Part shown: positions 6,879 to 13,283 of the stretch, piece after piece
Numbering within the stretch: the stretch's first letter is position 1
Layout of the letters: each line of letters begins with the position of its first letter
Assembly: GCA_029239575.1 (NCBI GenBank)
Contig: JARBUP010000075.1
Location: 1-13,283 of the forward strand
Origin: Bacillota bacterium
GTDB taxonomy: Bacteria; Bacillota; Clostridia; Tissierellales; Sedimentibacteraceae
Reading direction: 5' to 3'
Length of the DNA stretch: 13,283 nucleotides
Made by a program: the position numbers and the translations under genes
The notes under the pieces: generated by a model
What the model was told of the DNA's origin: nothing
Databases searched by the model: none
The model's input: only the letters and a program-made list of their open reading frames with translations

Positions 6879-7745
6879 ATGAGTACATTAAGTTTAGTAG
6901 CATCATTTGGTGGAGGATTATTTGGAGCATGTATTGGAGCGTTGCCGGTATTTATATTAACAGGTTTATTTGCTATAGCAGGCGGTGTAGCAACATTGGC
7001 AGGTGCAGCTGATTTATCTGTTGGAAATATTGCATTTGGTTCTATATTAGGACCACATATTGCATTTGGTCCTGCTGTAGTAGCTGCAGCATTTGCAGCA
7101 AATAAAAGGCATAAACTGGCAAGTGGCAAAGATATAGTTTCATCTTTAAATGGATTAGGTGATTATACGGTATTAATTGTTGGCGGTATTTTTGGAGTTT
7201 TAGGATTTTTATTGAACTATTTAATAAGCGGTGTTTTGAAACTTCCTACAGATTCACCTGGATTAACTGTTTTTATTTTGCTTGTAGCAGGAAGATTATT
7301 GTTTGGTAATACAGGTTTAATAGGTAAATATGAAGGTAGCGGTAAAAGGGTATATTTCTCATCAGGTAATGCTTTAATTTACAATATTGTAATTGGTGGT
7401 GGAATAGGTATTATGGTTGGGTATGTTGCAGCTTCTTTAAAGGCTTCTGGAGTGGACCCAGCGTTAATAGCTATATTCCCGGTAATATGCTTTGGTATAA
7501 GCGCAATATCTTTAATATTTACACAAACCGGATTTGCAACACCTGCAACACATCATATAACATATCCAGCAGCAATGGCAGCAGTTTTATCTGGAAATCC
7601 TTTTATGGGAGTTATTTTTGGAATTGTTGGTTCGTTGTTGGGAGATTTCGCAGGACATACATTTAACAGCCATTGTGATACGCATATAGATCCTCCTGCA
7701 ATAGCTATATTTATGTCAGTATTTATAATACAAGCTATGTTTTAA
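6879..7745 (+). CDS. Polytopic membrane protein of unknown function within the BMC operon
   Basis: I do not recognise this family with confidence. The 288-residue protein is glycine/alanine-rich and almost entirely hydrophobic. I see about eight likely membrane spans, near residues 8-40, 48-74, 97-120, 127-143, 166-187, 193-214, 229-256 and 272-288. A basic loop NKRHK (75-79) suggests that loop is cytoplasmic. Polar residues inside hydrophobic stretches are notable: GPHIAFGP (H60), ATHHITYP (H225, H226) and GHTFNSHCDTHIDPP (H260, H265, C266, D267, H269, D271). No signal peptide beyond the first span. I choose ATG 6879, which has GAAGGAG 12 bases upstream; a TTG at 6861 overlaps that ribosome site. 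It lies four bases after pduS and before pduT. It could be a substrate permease, analogous in role to EutH or PduF but not similar as far as I can see, or a membrane partner for PduS. Confidence 0.7.
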   Translation: MSTLSLVASFGGGLFGACIGALPVFILTGLFAIAGGVATLAGAADLSVGNIAFGSILGPHIAFGPAVVAAAFAANKRHKLASGKDIVSSLNGLGDYTVLIVGGIFGVLGFLLNYLISGVLKLPTDSPGLTVFILLVAGRLLFGNTGLIGKYEGSGKRVYFSSGNALIYNIVIGGGIGIMVGYVAASLKASGVDPALIAIFPVICFGISAISLIFTQTGFATPATHHITYPAAMAAVLSGNPFMGVIFGIVGSLLGDFAGHTFNSHCDTHIDPPAIAIFMSVFIIQAMF

Positions 7746-7776
7746 CTATACAAATTATACAGAAAGAAGTGGTATA

Positions 7777-8325
7777 ATGAATAAGTCATTAGGATTAATA
7801 GAAGTTAGGAGCATTGCAATTGGAATAAAGGCTGCAGATGAAATGTTAAAGTCCGCTGATGTGGAATTAGTAATGGCAACTCCAATTTGCCCAGGTAAAT
7901 ACATTATAATTGTAACCGGAAATGTTGGCTCAGTAAAAAATGCTGTTGAAATCGGTATTAAAACAAGTGATATTTTTATAGTTGACAATCAAATAATAAA
8001 TAACATCAGTGAAAAAGTTATACCAGCACTTTCTGGTACTTCACAAATAGATGATGTAAAGTCAATAGGGGTTATAGAAACCATATCTGCTGTTACATCT
8101 GTTAAGGCAGGAGATATTGCTGTTAAAGCATCAAATGTAGATTTGATAGAAATTAGAATAGCCAGAGGTTTAGGAGGCAAAGGATTCCTAATATTTTCAG
8201 GTGAACTTTCATCAGTTAACTCAGCAGTTAAAGCTTGCATGAATGAACTTCAAGATGAGGGCACTATTATCAGCAGCTCTGTTATTGCATCACCTCATAA
8301 AGAATTAATTGAAAAGATTTTATAA
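7777..8325 (+). CDS. pduT: PduT trimeric tandem-BMC shell protein with Fe-S pore
   Basis: This 182-residue protein contains two BMC domains, about 1-85 and 90-182, each starting with a LGLIEV/IGVIET strand. Known PduT forms pseudohexameric trimers with a 4Fe-4S cluster in the central pore, held by one Cys from each chain at position 38. Here Cys38 is present exactly, in MATPICPGKY. The second domain has GGKGFLIFSGELSSVNSAV and no cysteine in the equivalent loop. The protein is therefore the likely electron port of the shell, probably docking PduS. The ATG at 7777 is preceded by GAAGTGGTATA, 31 bases after the membrane gene. A hairpin terminator follows the stop. Confidence 0.95.
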   Translation: MNKSLGLIEVRSIAIGIKAADEMLKSADVELVMATPICPGKYIIIVTGNVGSVKNAVEIGIKTSDIFIVDNQIINNISEKVIPALSGTSQIDDVKSIGVIETISAVTSVKAGDIAVKASNVDLIEIRIARGLGGKGFLIFSGELSSVNSAVKACMNELQDEGTIISSSVIASPHKELIEKIL

Positions 8326-8330
8326 AAATA

Positions 8331-8374
8331 AAGAGTTGTTAAAAATTAATGAAAATTATTTTTAGCAACTTTTT
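8331..8374 (+). terminator. Hairpin terminator or attenuator between pduT and pduQ
   Basis: Bases 8331-8346 pair with 8358-8373 to give a stem of about 16 pairs, including two wobble pairs (8333-8371 and 8339-8365), with an 11-base loop. Five T (8370-8374) overlap and close the 3' arm. It begins six bases after the pduT stop and ends 37 bases before the pduQ start, so it would reduce transcription into pduQ unless it is leaky. Confidence 0.7.
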
Positions 8375-8411
8375 ATTAATTAATATAAAAAAGGCGAAGG
8401 GAATTTAATTA

Positions 8412-9542
8412 ATGAATATTTTTAAAGTGAAAACTGAAATATATTATGGCGAAGATTCAATGGATAAATTGAAGGACATTAATAATAAAAATGTAATGAT
8501 AGTAACTGATTCATTTATGGAAAAGTCCGGTGTAGTTGATAAAATAAAAGATAAACTTATAAATTGCAATATTATAGTATTTAGCGAAATACTGCCTGAT
8601 CCAGATATAGAAGTTATATCTAAAGGTGTAGAAATACTTATTAAATCAAAAGCAGAAATAATTATAGCATTAGGCGGAGGTTCTCCTATAGATGCAGCTA
8701 AAGCTATTAGGGAGATGACTAAGAATATAAACAAAGTTGAAAATATAAAACTTTTTGCAATACCTACAACAAGTGGGACTGGATCAGAAGCAACTATGTT
8801 TTCTGTTATTACTGATAGAAAAAAAGGAATTAAATATCCGCTCGTATCAGAAGGACTTTTGCCAGATGTAGCAATACTTTCACCTGAACTTGTAAAATCA
8901 GCACCACCAAGCGTAACTGCTGATACTGGTATGGATGTAATAACGCATGCTTTGGAAGCATATGTTTCAGTTAATGCTTCTGACTGTTCAGATGCTTTAG
9001 CTGAAAAAGCATTAGAACTTGCTTTTGAGTATCTACCCATATCTTATAAAAATGGAGATAATTTAAAAGCAAGGGAAAAGATGCATAATGCATCATGTAT
9101 GGCTGGCATTGCTTTTAATTCAGCTTCTTTGGGTTTAAATCATGGAATAGCTCATACATTAGGAGGAAAATTTCATATTCCTCATGGAAGGGCAAATGCA
9201 ATTCTTTTACCAACAATAATAGAATACAATTCGTGTTTTAATGACAATAATTATATGGAACACAGTGACGCGGCGAAGAAATATTTTAAAATTGCTAAAC
9301 TATTAAATTTACCATCTTCTAATGTTAGAATTGGAGTAAAAAATTTAATTCATGAAATAGAAAAAATGCGTAAGATGATGAATATACCATCTTCATTAAA
9401 AGAATGTGGGATTGATTTAAATGAAGTGAAATTGAACATGAACGAAATAGCAGAAAAGTCTCTTTTAGATGCTTGTACAGCTACTAATCCAAAAAAACCA
9501 GTTAAGGAAGATGTTATAAAAATAATAGGCAAAATAATGTAA
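8412..9542 (+). CDS. pduQ: PduQ-type iron-dependent alcohol dehydrogenase
   Basis: This 376-residue enzyme belongs to the iron-containing (group III) alcohol dehydrogenases. In Pdu compartments PduQ reduces the aldehyde to the alcohol and regenerates NAD+ for PduP inside the shell. The cofactor motif GGGSPIDAAKAI lies at about residues 90-101 and PTTSGTGSEAT follows. Metal ligands are recognisable as D175 and H179 in GMDVITHALEAY, H244 in NHGIAHTLGG and H258 in IPHGRANAILLP. Translation starts at ATG 8412 with GAAGGGAA about nine bases upstream. A 1,3-propanediol dehydrogenase (DhaT-like) role is possible in the same family; context favours PduQ. It is the last gene of the operon, behind a terminator-like hairpin and ahead of a strong one. 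Confidence 0.9.
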   Translation: MNIFKVKTEIYYGEDSMDKLKDINNKNVMIVTDSFMEKSGVVDKIKDKLINCNIIVFSEILPDPDIEVISKGVEILIKSKAEIIIALGGGSPIDAAKAIREMTKNINKVENIKLFAIPTTSGTGSEATMFSVITDRKKGIKYPLVSEGLLPDVAILSPELVKSAPPSVTADTGMDVITHALEAYVSVNASDCSDALAEKALELAFEYLPISYKNGDNLKAREKMHNASCMAGIAFNSASLGLNHGIAHTLGGKFHIPHGRANAILLPTIIEYNSCFNDNNYMEHSDAAKKYFKIAKLLNLPSSNVRIGVKNLIHEIEKMRKMMNIPSSLKECGIDLNEVKLNMNEIAEKSLLDACTATNPKKPVKEDVIKIIGKIM

Positions 9543-9558
9543 TATTCAATTAAATAAT

Positions 9559-9604
9559 TTACAAACAAAGGTTAAGCTAATTAAAGCTTAACCTTTGTTT
9601 GTAA
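9559..9604 (+). terminator. Long perfect hairpin ending the BMC operon
   Basis: Bases 9559-9578 pair with 9585-9604 to form a perfect 20-bp stem with loop AATTAA. It contains ACAAACAAAGG on the left arm and CCTTTGTTTGT on the right. No long T tract follows, so termination may rely on the stability of the stem. It starts 17 bases after the pduQ stop. Confidence 0.75.
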
Positions 9605-9693
9605 TTATAATAATATATTTAAATACAAGCTTTAATATTTTGAAAATTTTATGGATATGTTTAATTATTTTTGTGTTTAATTTTACTAAACTA
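9605..9693. other. AT-rich spacer with no recognisable gene
   Basis: About 90 bases of strongly AT-rich DNA lie between the operon terminator and the valS promoter. I see no ORF with a ribosome site, no RNA motif and no repeat worth calling here. Its composition may act as an UP-like region for the promoter that follows. Confidence 0.5.
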
Positions 9694-9722
9694 TTGACAA
9701 AGATTTAAAATTTTATTATTAT
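9694..9722 (+). promoter_or_regulatory. Sigma-A-type promoter for the valS leader
   Basis: TTGACA (9694-9699) and TATTAT (9717-9722) are spaced by 17 bases, an almost consensus vegetative promoter. Transcription would begin near 9729, shortly before the T-box stem I and about 385 bases ahead of the valS start codon. Confidence 0.8.
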
Positions 9723-9740
9723 GAATTATAATTAAATAAA

Positions 9741-9963
9741 GACAATGCAGTGAAAAAGAGGAGTAAATACAAACACTTTTAAGAGATTGAAGTACAAGGG
9801 CTGAAAGACTTCATGAGTAAATTTGTATTGAAGGTAGCTTTAGAGCATTTAATCTGAATAGAGTAAGATTAAACGGATTTCCGTTAAAAAATTAAGAGCC
9901 AATTGGAATTAAGGTGGTACCGCGGGTTTTCTCGTCCTTTTAGAGGGAGAAAGTCCGCTTTTT
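9741..9963 (+). promoter_or_regulatory. T-box riboswitch (tRNA-Val sensing) with its terminator, upstream of valS
   Basis: The conserved T-box sequence GAATTAAGGTGGTACCGCGG is at 9906-9925. Its bulge TGGT (9915-9918) would pair with an ACCA tRNA end, as in tRNA-Val. Stem I is visible: 9766-9773 pairs with 9822-9829, with AGAGA and GGGCTGAAAGACTTC in the distal arm. The 3' side of the specifier loop reads GAAGGTAGC, giving the valine codon GTA at 9834-9836. Later hairpins pair 9848-9855 with 9866-9873 and 9872-9876 with 9881-9885. The terminator uses GCGG (9922-9925) and CCGC (9955-9958) followed by five T (9959-9963), competing with the antiterminator. Uncharged tRNA-Val would favour read-through into valS. 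Confidence 0.92.
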
Positions 9964-9976
9964 GTATGCCCTAACC

Positions 9977-10092
9977 CTGTTTTACAGAACGGTTTTTTCT
10001 GAAAAACAGCGGTAGGTCAACCGCAACGAGTTCCCAATTTATGCGAACGATAGTGAGCAGATAAATTGGTGAACGAGACTGAGATGTAAATT
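9977..10092 (+). repeat. Structured repeat-bearing segment between the T-box terminator and valS
   Basis: Three hairpins follow each other: 9977-9989 with 9997-10009 (13 bp, one mismatch), GCGGT 10009-10013 with ACCGC 10020-10024, and CCAATTTAT 10034-10042 with ATAAATTGG 10061-10069. Superimposed is an imperfect tandem repeat of about 25 bases, GCGAACGATAGTGAGC...AAATT (10043-10067) and GTGAACGAGACTGAG...AAATT (10069-10092), with a shorter degenerate copy starting GCAACGAG (10023). Its base composition is richer in G and C than the rest of the leader. It may be a small palindromic mobile element or an extra regulatory structure. Confidence 0.55.
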
Positions 10093-10114
10093 AAAAAACG
10101 AAAGGATATATATA

Positions 10115-12850
10115 ATGACAACAAATATACCAAGTAAGTATAACCCAAAAGAATTTGAAGATAAAATATACAGCTCATGGATGGAAGAAAACTGTTTTAA
10201 AGCAGAACCTAATCCTGATAAAAAACCTTTTACAATTGTTTTACCTCCTCCAAATATCACAGGACAATTACATATGGGCCATGCATTAGACCATACATTA
10301 CAAGATGTTTTAATAAGATGGAAAAGAATGCAGGGTTATGAGGCGTTGTGGTTACCAGGAACTGACCATGCAAGTATTGCAACTGAAGTTAAAGTTGTTG
10401 AAAGAATTAAAAAAGAAGAAGGAAAATCTAAAGAAGATTTAGGCCGTGAAGAGTTTTTAAAAAGAGCATGGAATTGGAAAGAAGAATTTGGTGGAACAAT
10501 TGTTGGCCAAATGAAAAAGCTTGGTGATTCATGTGATTGGTCAAGAGAAAGATTTACAATGGATGAAGGATGTAACGAAGCAGTAAAAGAATTCTTCATT
10601 AAATTATATGAGAAAAAACTTATTTACAGAGGAAACAGAATAATAAACTGGTGTCCTGATTGCCAAACAACTTTGTCAGATGCTGAAGTTGACCATGAAG
10701 ATACACCTGGTAAATATTATTTTGTTAAATATCCTTATGTTGATAATAAAGATGAATATTTTGTAGTTGCAACAACTCGTCCTGAAACTATTTTTGGAGA
10801 CGTAGCTATAGCAGCTCATCATGATGACGAAAGATATAAACATTTAATAGGTAAAAAAGTTATAGTTCCAATAGTTGGAAGAGAAATTCCTATAATAGCA
10901 GATGAATATCCTGATATGACAAAAGGAACTGGAGCATTAAAAATAACACCTTGTCATGATCCTAATGACTTTGAAATAGCAGATGAATATCCTGATATGA
11001 CAAAAGGAACTGGAGCATTAAAAATAACACCTTGTCATGATCCTAATGACTTTGAAATAGGACTTCGCCACAATTTAGAGCAAATAAATTGCATGAATCA
11101 AGATGGTACCATGAATGAAGTTGCAGGAAAATATAACAACTTAGACCGTTATGAATGCAGAAAATTATTTGTTAAAGAACTTGAAGAAAACGGATACTTA
11201 TTAAAAGCTGAAGACACTGACCACAATGTAGGTACATGTTACAGATGTCATACAATTGTAGAACCACGTGTATCTGATCAATGGTTTGTTGCAATGAAGG
11301 ATTTAGCAGAACCAGCATTAAAAGCAGAACAGAATAAAGATGTTGAATTTGTACCAGAAAGATTTAATAAAATATATACTCATTGGCTTGAAAATATAAG
11401 GGATTGGTGTATATCGAGACAATTGTGGTGGGGACATAGAATACCTGCATACTATTGCCAAGATTGTAATGAAATAATGGTTCAAAAGGATGCTCCTCAT
11501 AGTTGTTCAAAATGTGGAAGCCAAAATATTAAACAGGATGAAGATGTTTTAGATACTTGGTTTTCATCTGGACTTTGGCCATTTTCAACTTTGGGCTGGC
11601 CAAACAATACAGAAGACTTAAAATATTTCTATCCAACAGATGTTTTAGTTACTGGATATGACATAATATTTTTCTGGGTTGTTAGAATGGTATTTTCTGC
11701 ATTAGAAATGACTGATGTATCTCCATTTAAACATGTATTTGTTCACGGTTTAGTAAGAGACGCTGAAGGTAGAAAAATGAGCAAATCTCTGGGAAATGGA
11801 GTTGACCCTTTAGAAATAATTGATCAATATGGAGCAGATGCTTTACGTTTCATGCTTATGACTGGTATTTCACCTGGTAATGATACGCGTTTTAAAGTTG
11901 AAAAATTAGAATCATGTCGTAATTTTGCCAATAAACTATGGAATGCATCAAGATTTGTTATGATGAACATAGAAGGCGAAATAATAGATGTAGAAACAGC
12001 TAAAGCTAATTATAAAACAGAAGATAAATGGATTTTATCAAGAGTAAACAAAGCAACAAAAGAAATGACTGAAAACCTTGATGGCTTTGAACTTGGAATT
12101 GCAGCACAAAGAGTTTATGATTTCATTTGGAATGAATATTGCGATTGGTATATAGAAATAGTTAAACCAAGATTATACGGCGAAGATGGATTAGATAAAG
12201 ATACAGCAAGATTTGTATTAATAAAAGTTTTAAAAGACATGTTGAAATTACTTCATCCATTTATGCCATTTATAACAGAAGAAATATGGACTTACTTGCC
12301 AAATTGCGATTCAAGATTAGTTAAAGCAAGTTGGCCAGAGTTTAAAGAAGAAGAAAACTTTGAAGAAGCTGAAGCTAATATGGAATTCATTATGGAAGCA
12401 GTAAGAAGTATCCGTAATGTAAGAGCTGAAATGAATGTTGCTCCATCTAAAAAAGCAAGAGCTATATTCATACCTTCTAAAGAAAACTGCAAAGAATATA
12501 TAGTAAATGGAGCAAGTTATTTTGCTACATTAGCTAATATAACAGAAGTTAAAGCAGTTAATGATAAAACACAAATAGGTGAAGATACAGCATCTTCAGT
12601 TATAGATGGAACAGAAATTTATCTTCCATTAGCTGATTTAATAGATTTTGAAAAAGAAATTGAAAGACTTGAAAAAGAAAAAGCTAAACTTCAAGGCGAA
12701 TTAGACAGAGTTCATGGAAAACTAAACAATGAAAAGTTCATGGGCAAAGCTCCAGAAAATGTAGTTAAAGAAGAAAGAGAAAAACTTACAAAATATCAAT
12801 CAATGATGGAAAAAGTAGTTGAAAGGCTACAATCATTAAAAAATAAATAA
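10115..12850 (+). CDS. valS: Valyl-tRNA synthetase with an internal 27-residue tandem duplication
   Basis: ValRS charges tRNA-Val in the cytoplasm and proofreads mischarged threonine. Class I motifs are present: PPPNITGQLHMGHALDHT (HMGH at 53-56) and GRKMSKSLGNG (KMSKS at 554-558). A C180-x2-C183 pair and a zinc-ribbon-like C448/C451/C464/C467 set lie in the catalytic part. The editing domain includes GTGALKITPCHDPNDFEI, and this segment occurs twice in exact tandem (residues 262-288 and 289-315). Without the extra copy the protein would be 884 residues, close to the usual bacterial length of about 880; here it is 911. The C-terminus (about 845-910) is the tRNA-binding coiled coil. The ATG at 10115 has AAAGGA eight bases upstream. 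Expression is controlled by the T-box before it. Confidence 0.97.
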   Translation: MTTNIPSKYNPKEFEDKIYSSWMEENCFKAEPNPDKKPFTIVLPPPNITGQLHMGHALDHTLQDVLIRWKRMQGYEALWLPGTDHASIATEVKVVERIKKEEGKSKEDLGREEFLKRAWNWKEEFGGTIVGQMKKLGDSCDWSRERFTMDEGCNEAVKEFFIKLYEKKLIYRGNRIINWCPDCQTTLSDAEVDHEDTPGKYYFVKYPYVDNKDEYFVVATTRPETIFGDVAIAAHHDDERYKHLIGKKVIVPIVGREIPIIADEYPDMTKGTGALKITPCHDPNDFEIADEYPDMTKGTGALKITPCHDPNDFEIGLRHNLEQINCMNQDGTMNEVAGKYNNLDRYECRKLFVKELEENGYLLKAEDTDHNVGTCYRCHTIVEPRVSDQWFVAMKDLAEPALKAEQNKDVEFVPERFNKIYTHWLENIRDWCISRQLWWGHRIPAYYCQDCNEIMVQKDAPHSCSKCGSQNIKQDEDVLDTWFSSGLWPFSTLGWPNNTEDLKYFYPTDVLVTGYDIIFFWVVRMVFSALEMTDVSPFKHVFVHGLVRDAEGRKMSKSLGNGVDPLEIIDQYGADALRFMLMTGISPGNDTRFKVEKLESCRNFANKLWNASRFVMMNIEGEIIDVETAKANYKTEDKWILSRVNKATKEMTENLDGFELGIAAQRVYDFIWNEYCDWYIEIVKPRLYGEDGLDKDTARFVLIKVLKDMLKLLHPFMPFITEEIWTYLPNCDSRLVKASWPEFKEEENFEEAEANMEFIMEAVRSIRNVRAEMNVAPSKKARAIFIPSKENCKEYIVNGASYFATLANITEVKAVNDKTQIGEDTASSVIDGTEIYLPLADLIDFEKEIERLEKEKAKLQGELDRVHGKLNNEKFMGKAPENVVKEEREKLTKYQSMMEKVVERLQSLKNK
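10894..11060 (+). repeat. Exact 81-bp tandem duplication inside valS
   Basis: Each base from 10894 to 10979 is identical to the base 81 positions downstream, giving two full copies plus a 5-base partial. The repeat is bounded by AATAG at its start, its junction and its end, the short homology expected of replication slippage. The period is a multiple of three, so the frame is kept. No base differs between copies. Confidence 0.95.
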
Positions 12851-12860
12851 AAATGTGTGT

Positions 12861-12897
12861 ATATTAAAAAAGGCAGAATTTATGCCTTTTTTAATAT
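12861..12897 (+). terminator. Intrinsic terminator after valS
   Basis: Bases 12861-12875 (ATATTAAAAAAGGCA) pair perfectly with 12883-12897 around a 7-base loop. The right arm supplies six T after GCC and the left arm six A, so it could work in both directions. It begins 10 bases after the valS stop. Confidence 0.88.
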
Positions 12898-12933
12898 ATT
12901 AATAATATATTTATGATAAAAATAGAGGATATC

Positions 12934-13283
12934 ATGATAAAAAGAAAATTAAAGTACGCTGAGGTTTCTAAAATTATTTTGTTAAGGTTTATTCCTGCAA
13001 TGATTATAATATTGATTTTAGGTGTTGCTAAACATCTTATATTGCAATATGAAATCAACAGAAATTTAGAATTAACTAATATAATAAATATTTCTGGAAG
13101 ACAAAGAATGCTTAGTCAAAAAATTACTAAGGATGCATATGCCCTATATTTATCAGAAGATGAAGAAACAACCAAATTTTATGTTAATGAATTAAAAAAG
13201 TCCTCTGAAGATTGGGAAAAAACTAATATTAATTTAAAAAATGGTATTATAAATGAAAATGACAAAAACATAAATAATAGTAA
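12934..13283 (+). CDS. Membrane sensor protein with PilJ/NarX-like N-terminus, 5' part only
   Basis: The first 116 residues are visible and the frame stays open to the end of the window. Residues 1-12 are basic, 13-32 form a hydrophobic membrane span, and an extracytoplasmic region follows. It contains NISGRQRMLSQKITKDA at about residues 51-67, the signature helix of the PilJ/NarX-type sensor domain that binds small ligands such as nitrate in NarX. The output domain, which could be a histidine kinase, a chemotaxis transducer or a diguanylate cyclase, lies beyond the window. The ATG at 12934 has AGAGGA (12924-12929) just upstream, and a terminator separates it from valS, so it is probably a new transcription unit. 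No strong promoter is apparent in the 36 bases between them. Confidence 0.75.
   Translation, partial: MIKRKLKYAEVSKIILLRFIPAMIIILILGVAKHLILQYEINRNLELTNIINISGRQRMLSQKITKDAYALYLSEDEETTKFYVNELKKSSEDWEKTNINLKNGIINENDKNINNS

Noticed and set aside
7773..7778. TATAAT before pduT as a promoter -10 element.
   Set aside because: It overlaps the pduT start codon, no -35 element lies at the right distance, and it would give a leaderless or truncated transcript inside a tight operon.
10043..10092. CRISPR-like repeats before valS.
   Set aside because: There are only two to three degenerate copies with no spacers of regular length, and they are part of overlapping hairpins.

Overview
The window looks like chromosomal DNA from a very AT-rich, low-GC Gram-positive anaerobe, most likely a member of the Clostridia. 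The signs are A/T-rich codon use, Shine-Dalgarno sequences of the GGAGG/AGGTG type, TTG starts, and a T-box leader before a tRNA synthetase gene. All recognisable genes are on the + strand. No genus can be assigned from the sequence alone.

Positions 1-9542 are the 3' part of a bacterial microcompartment (BMC) operon of the propanediol-utilisation (Pdu) type. The order is pduK (3' end) - pduJ - pduL - eutJ - a flavoprotein-like gene - pduN - pduO - pduP - pduS - an unrecognised polytopic membrane protein - pduT - pduQ. Spacing is tight, from a few bases to a few tens of bases, up to pduT. A hairpin terminator or attenuator then separates pduQ. The order K-J-L-eutJ-x-N-O-P resembles Firmicute pdu loci as I recall them. 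The signature diol/glycerol dehydratase is not in the window and would be expected upstream. The encoded shell parts are hexamer PduJ, pentamer PduN, trimer PduT and PduK. The core enzymes are aldehyde dehydrogenase PduP, phosphotransacylase PduL and alcohol dehydrogenase PduQ. Cofactor and redox support comes from PduO (adenosylcobalamin), PduS (flavin/Fe-S) and the EutJ chaperone-like ATPase. Together they would turn an aldehyde made inside the shell into alcohol plus acyl-CoA and then acyl-phosphate, recycling NAD and CoA internally.

Positions 9543-10114 are non-coding. They hold a strong terminator hairpin after pduQ, an AT-rich spacer, a sigma-A-like promoter, a T-box riboswitch with its terminator, and an unusual 130-base structured, repeat-bearing segment before the next gene. 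Positions 10115-12850 encode valyl-tRNA synthetase, followed by a clear terminator. From 12934 a partial gene runs off the end; it encodes a membrane sensor with a PilJ/NarX-like N-terminus.

Two observations stand out. First, the Cys-rich C-terminal tail of PduK is present but lies in another frame, joined to the body through an uninterrupted run of 11 A. This is either a homopolymer error or mutation, or a slippage site that would make two PduK forms. Second, valS carries an exact in-frame 81-bp tandem duplication in its editing domain, flanked by short microhomology. The unrecognised membrane protein between pduS and pduT is the least understood gene in the operon.
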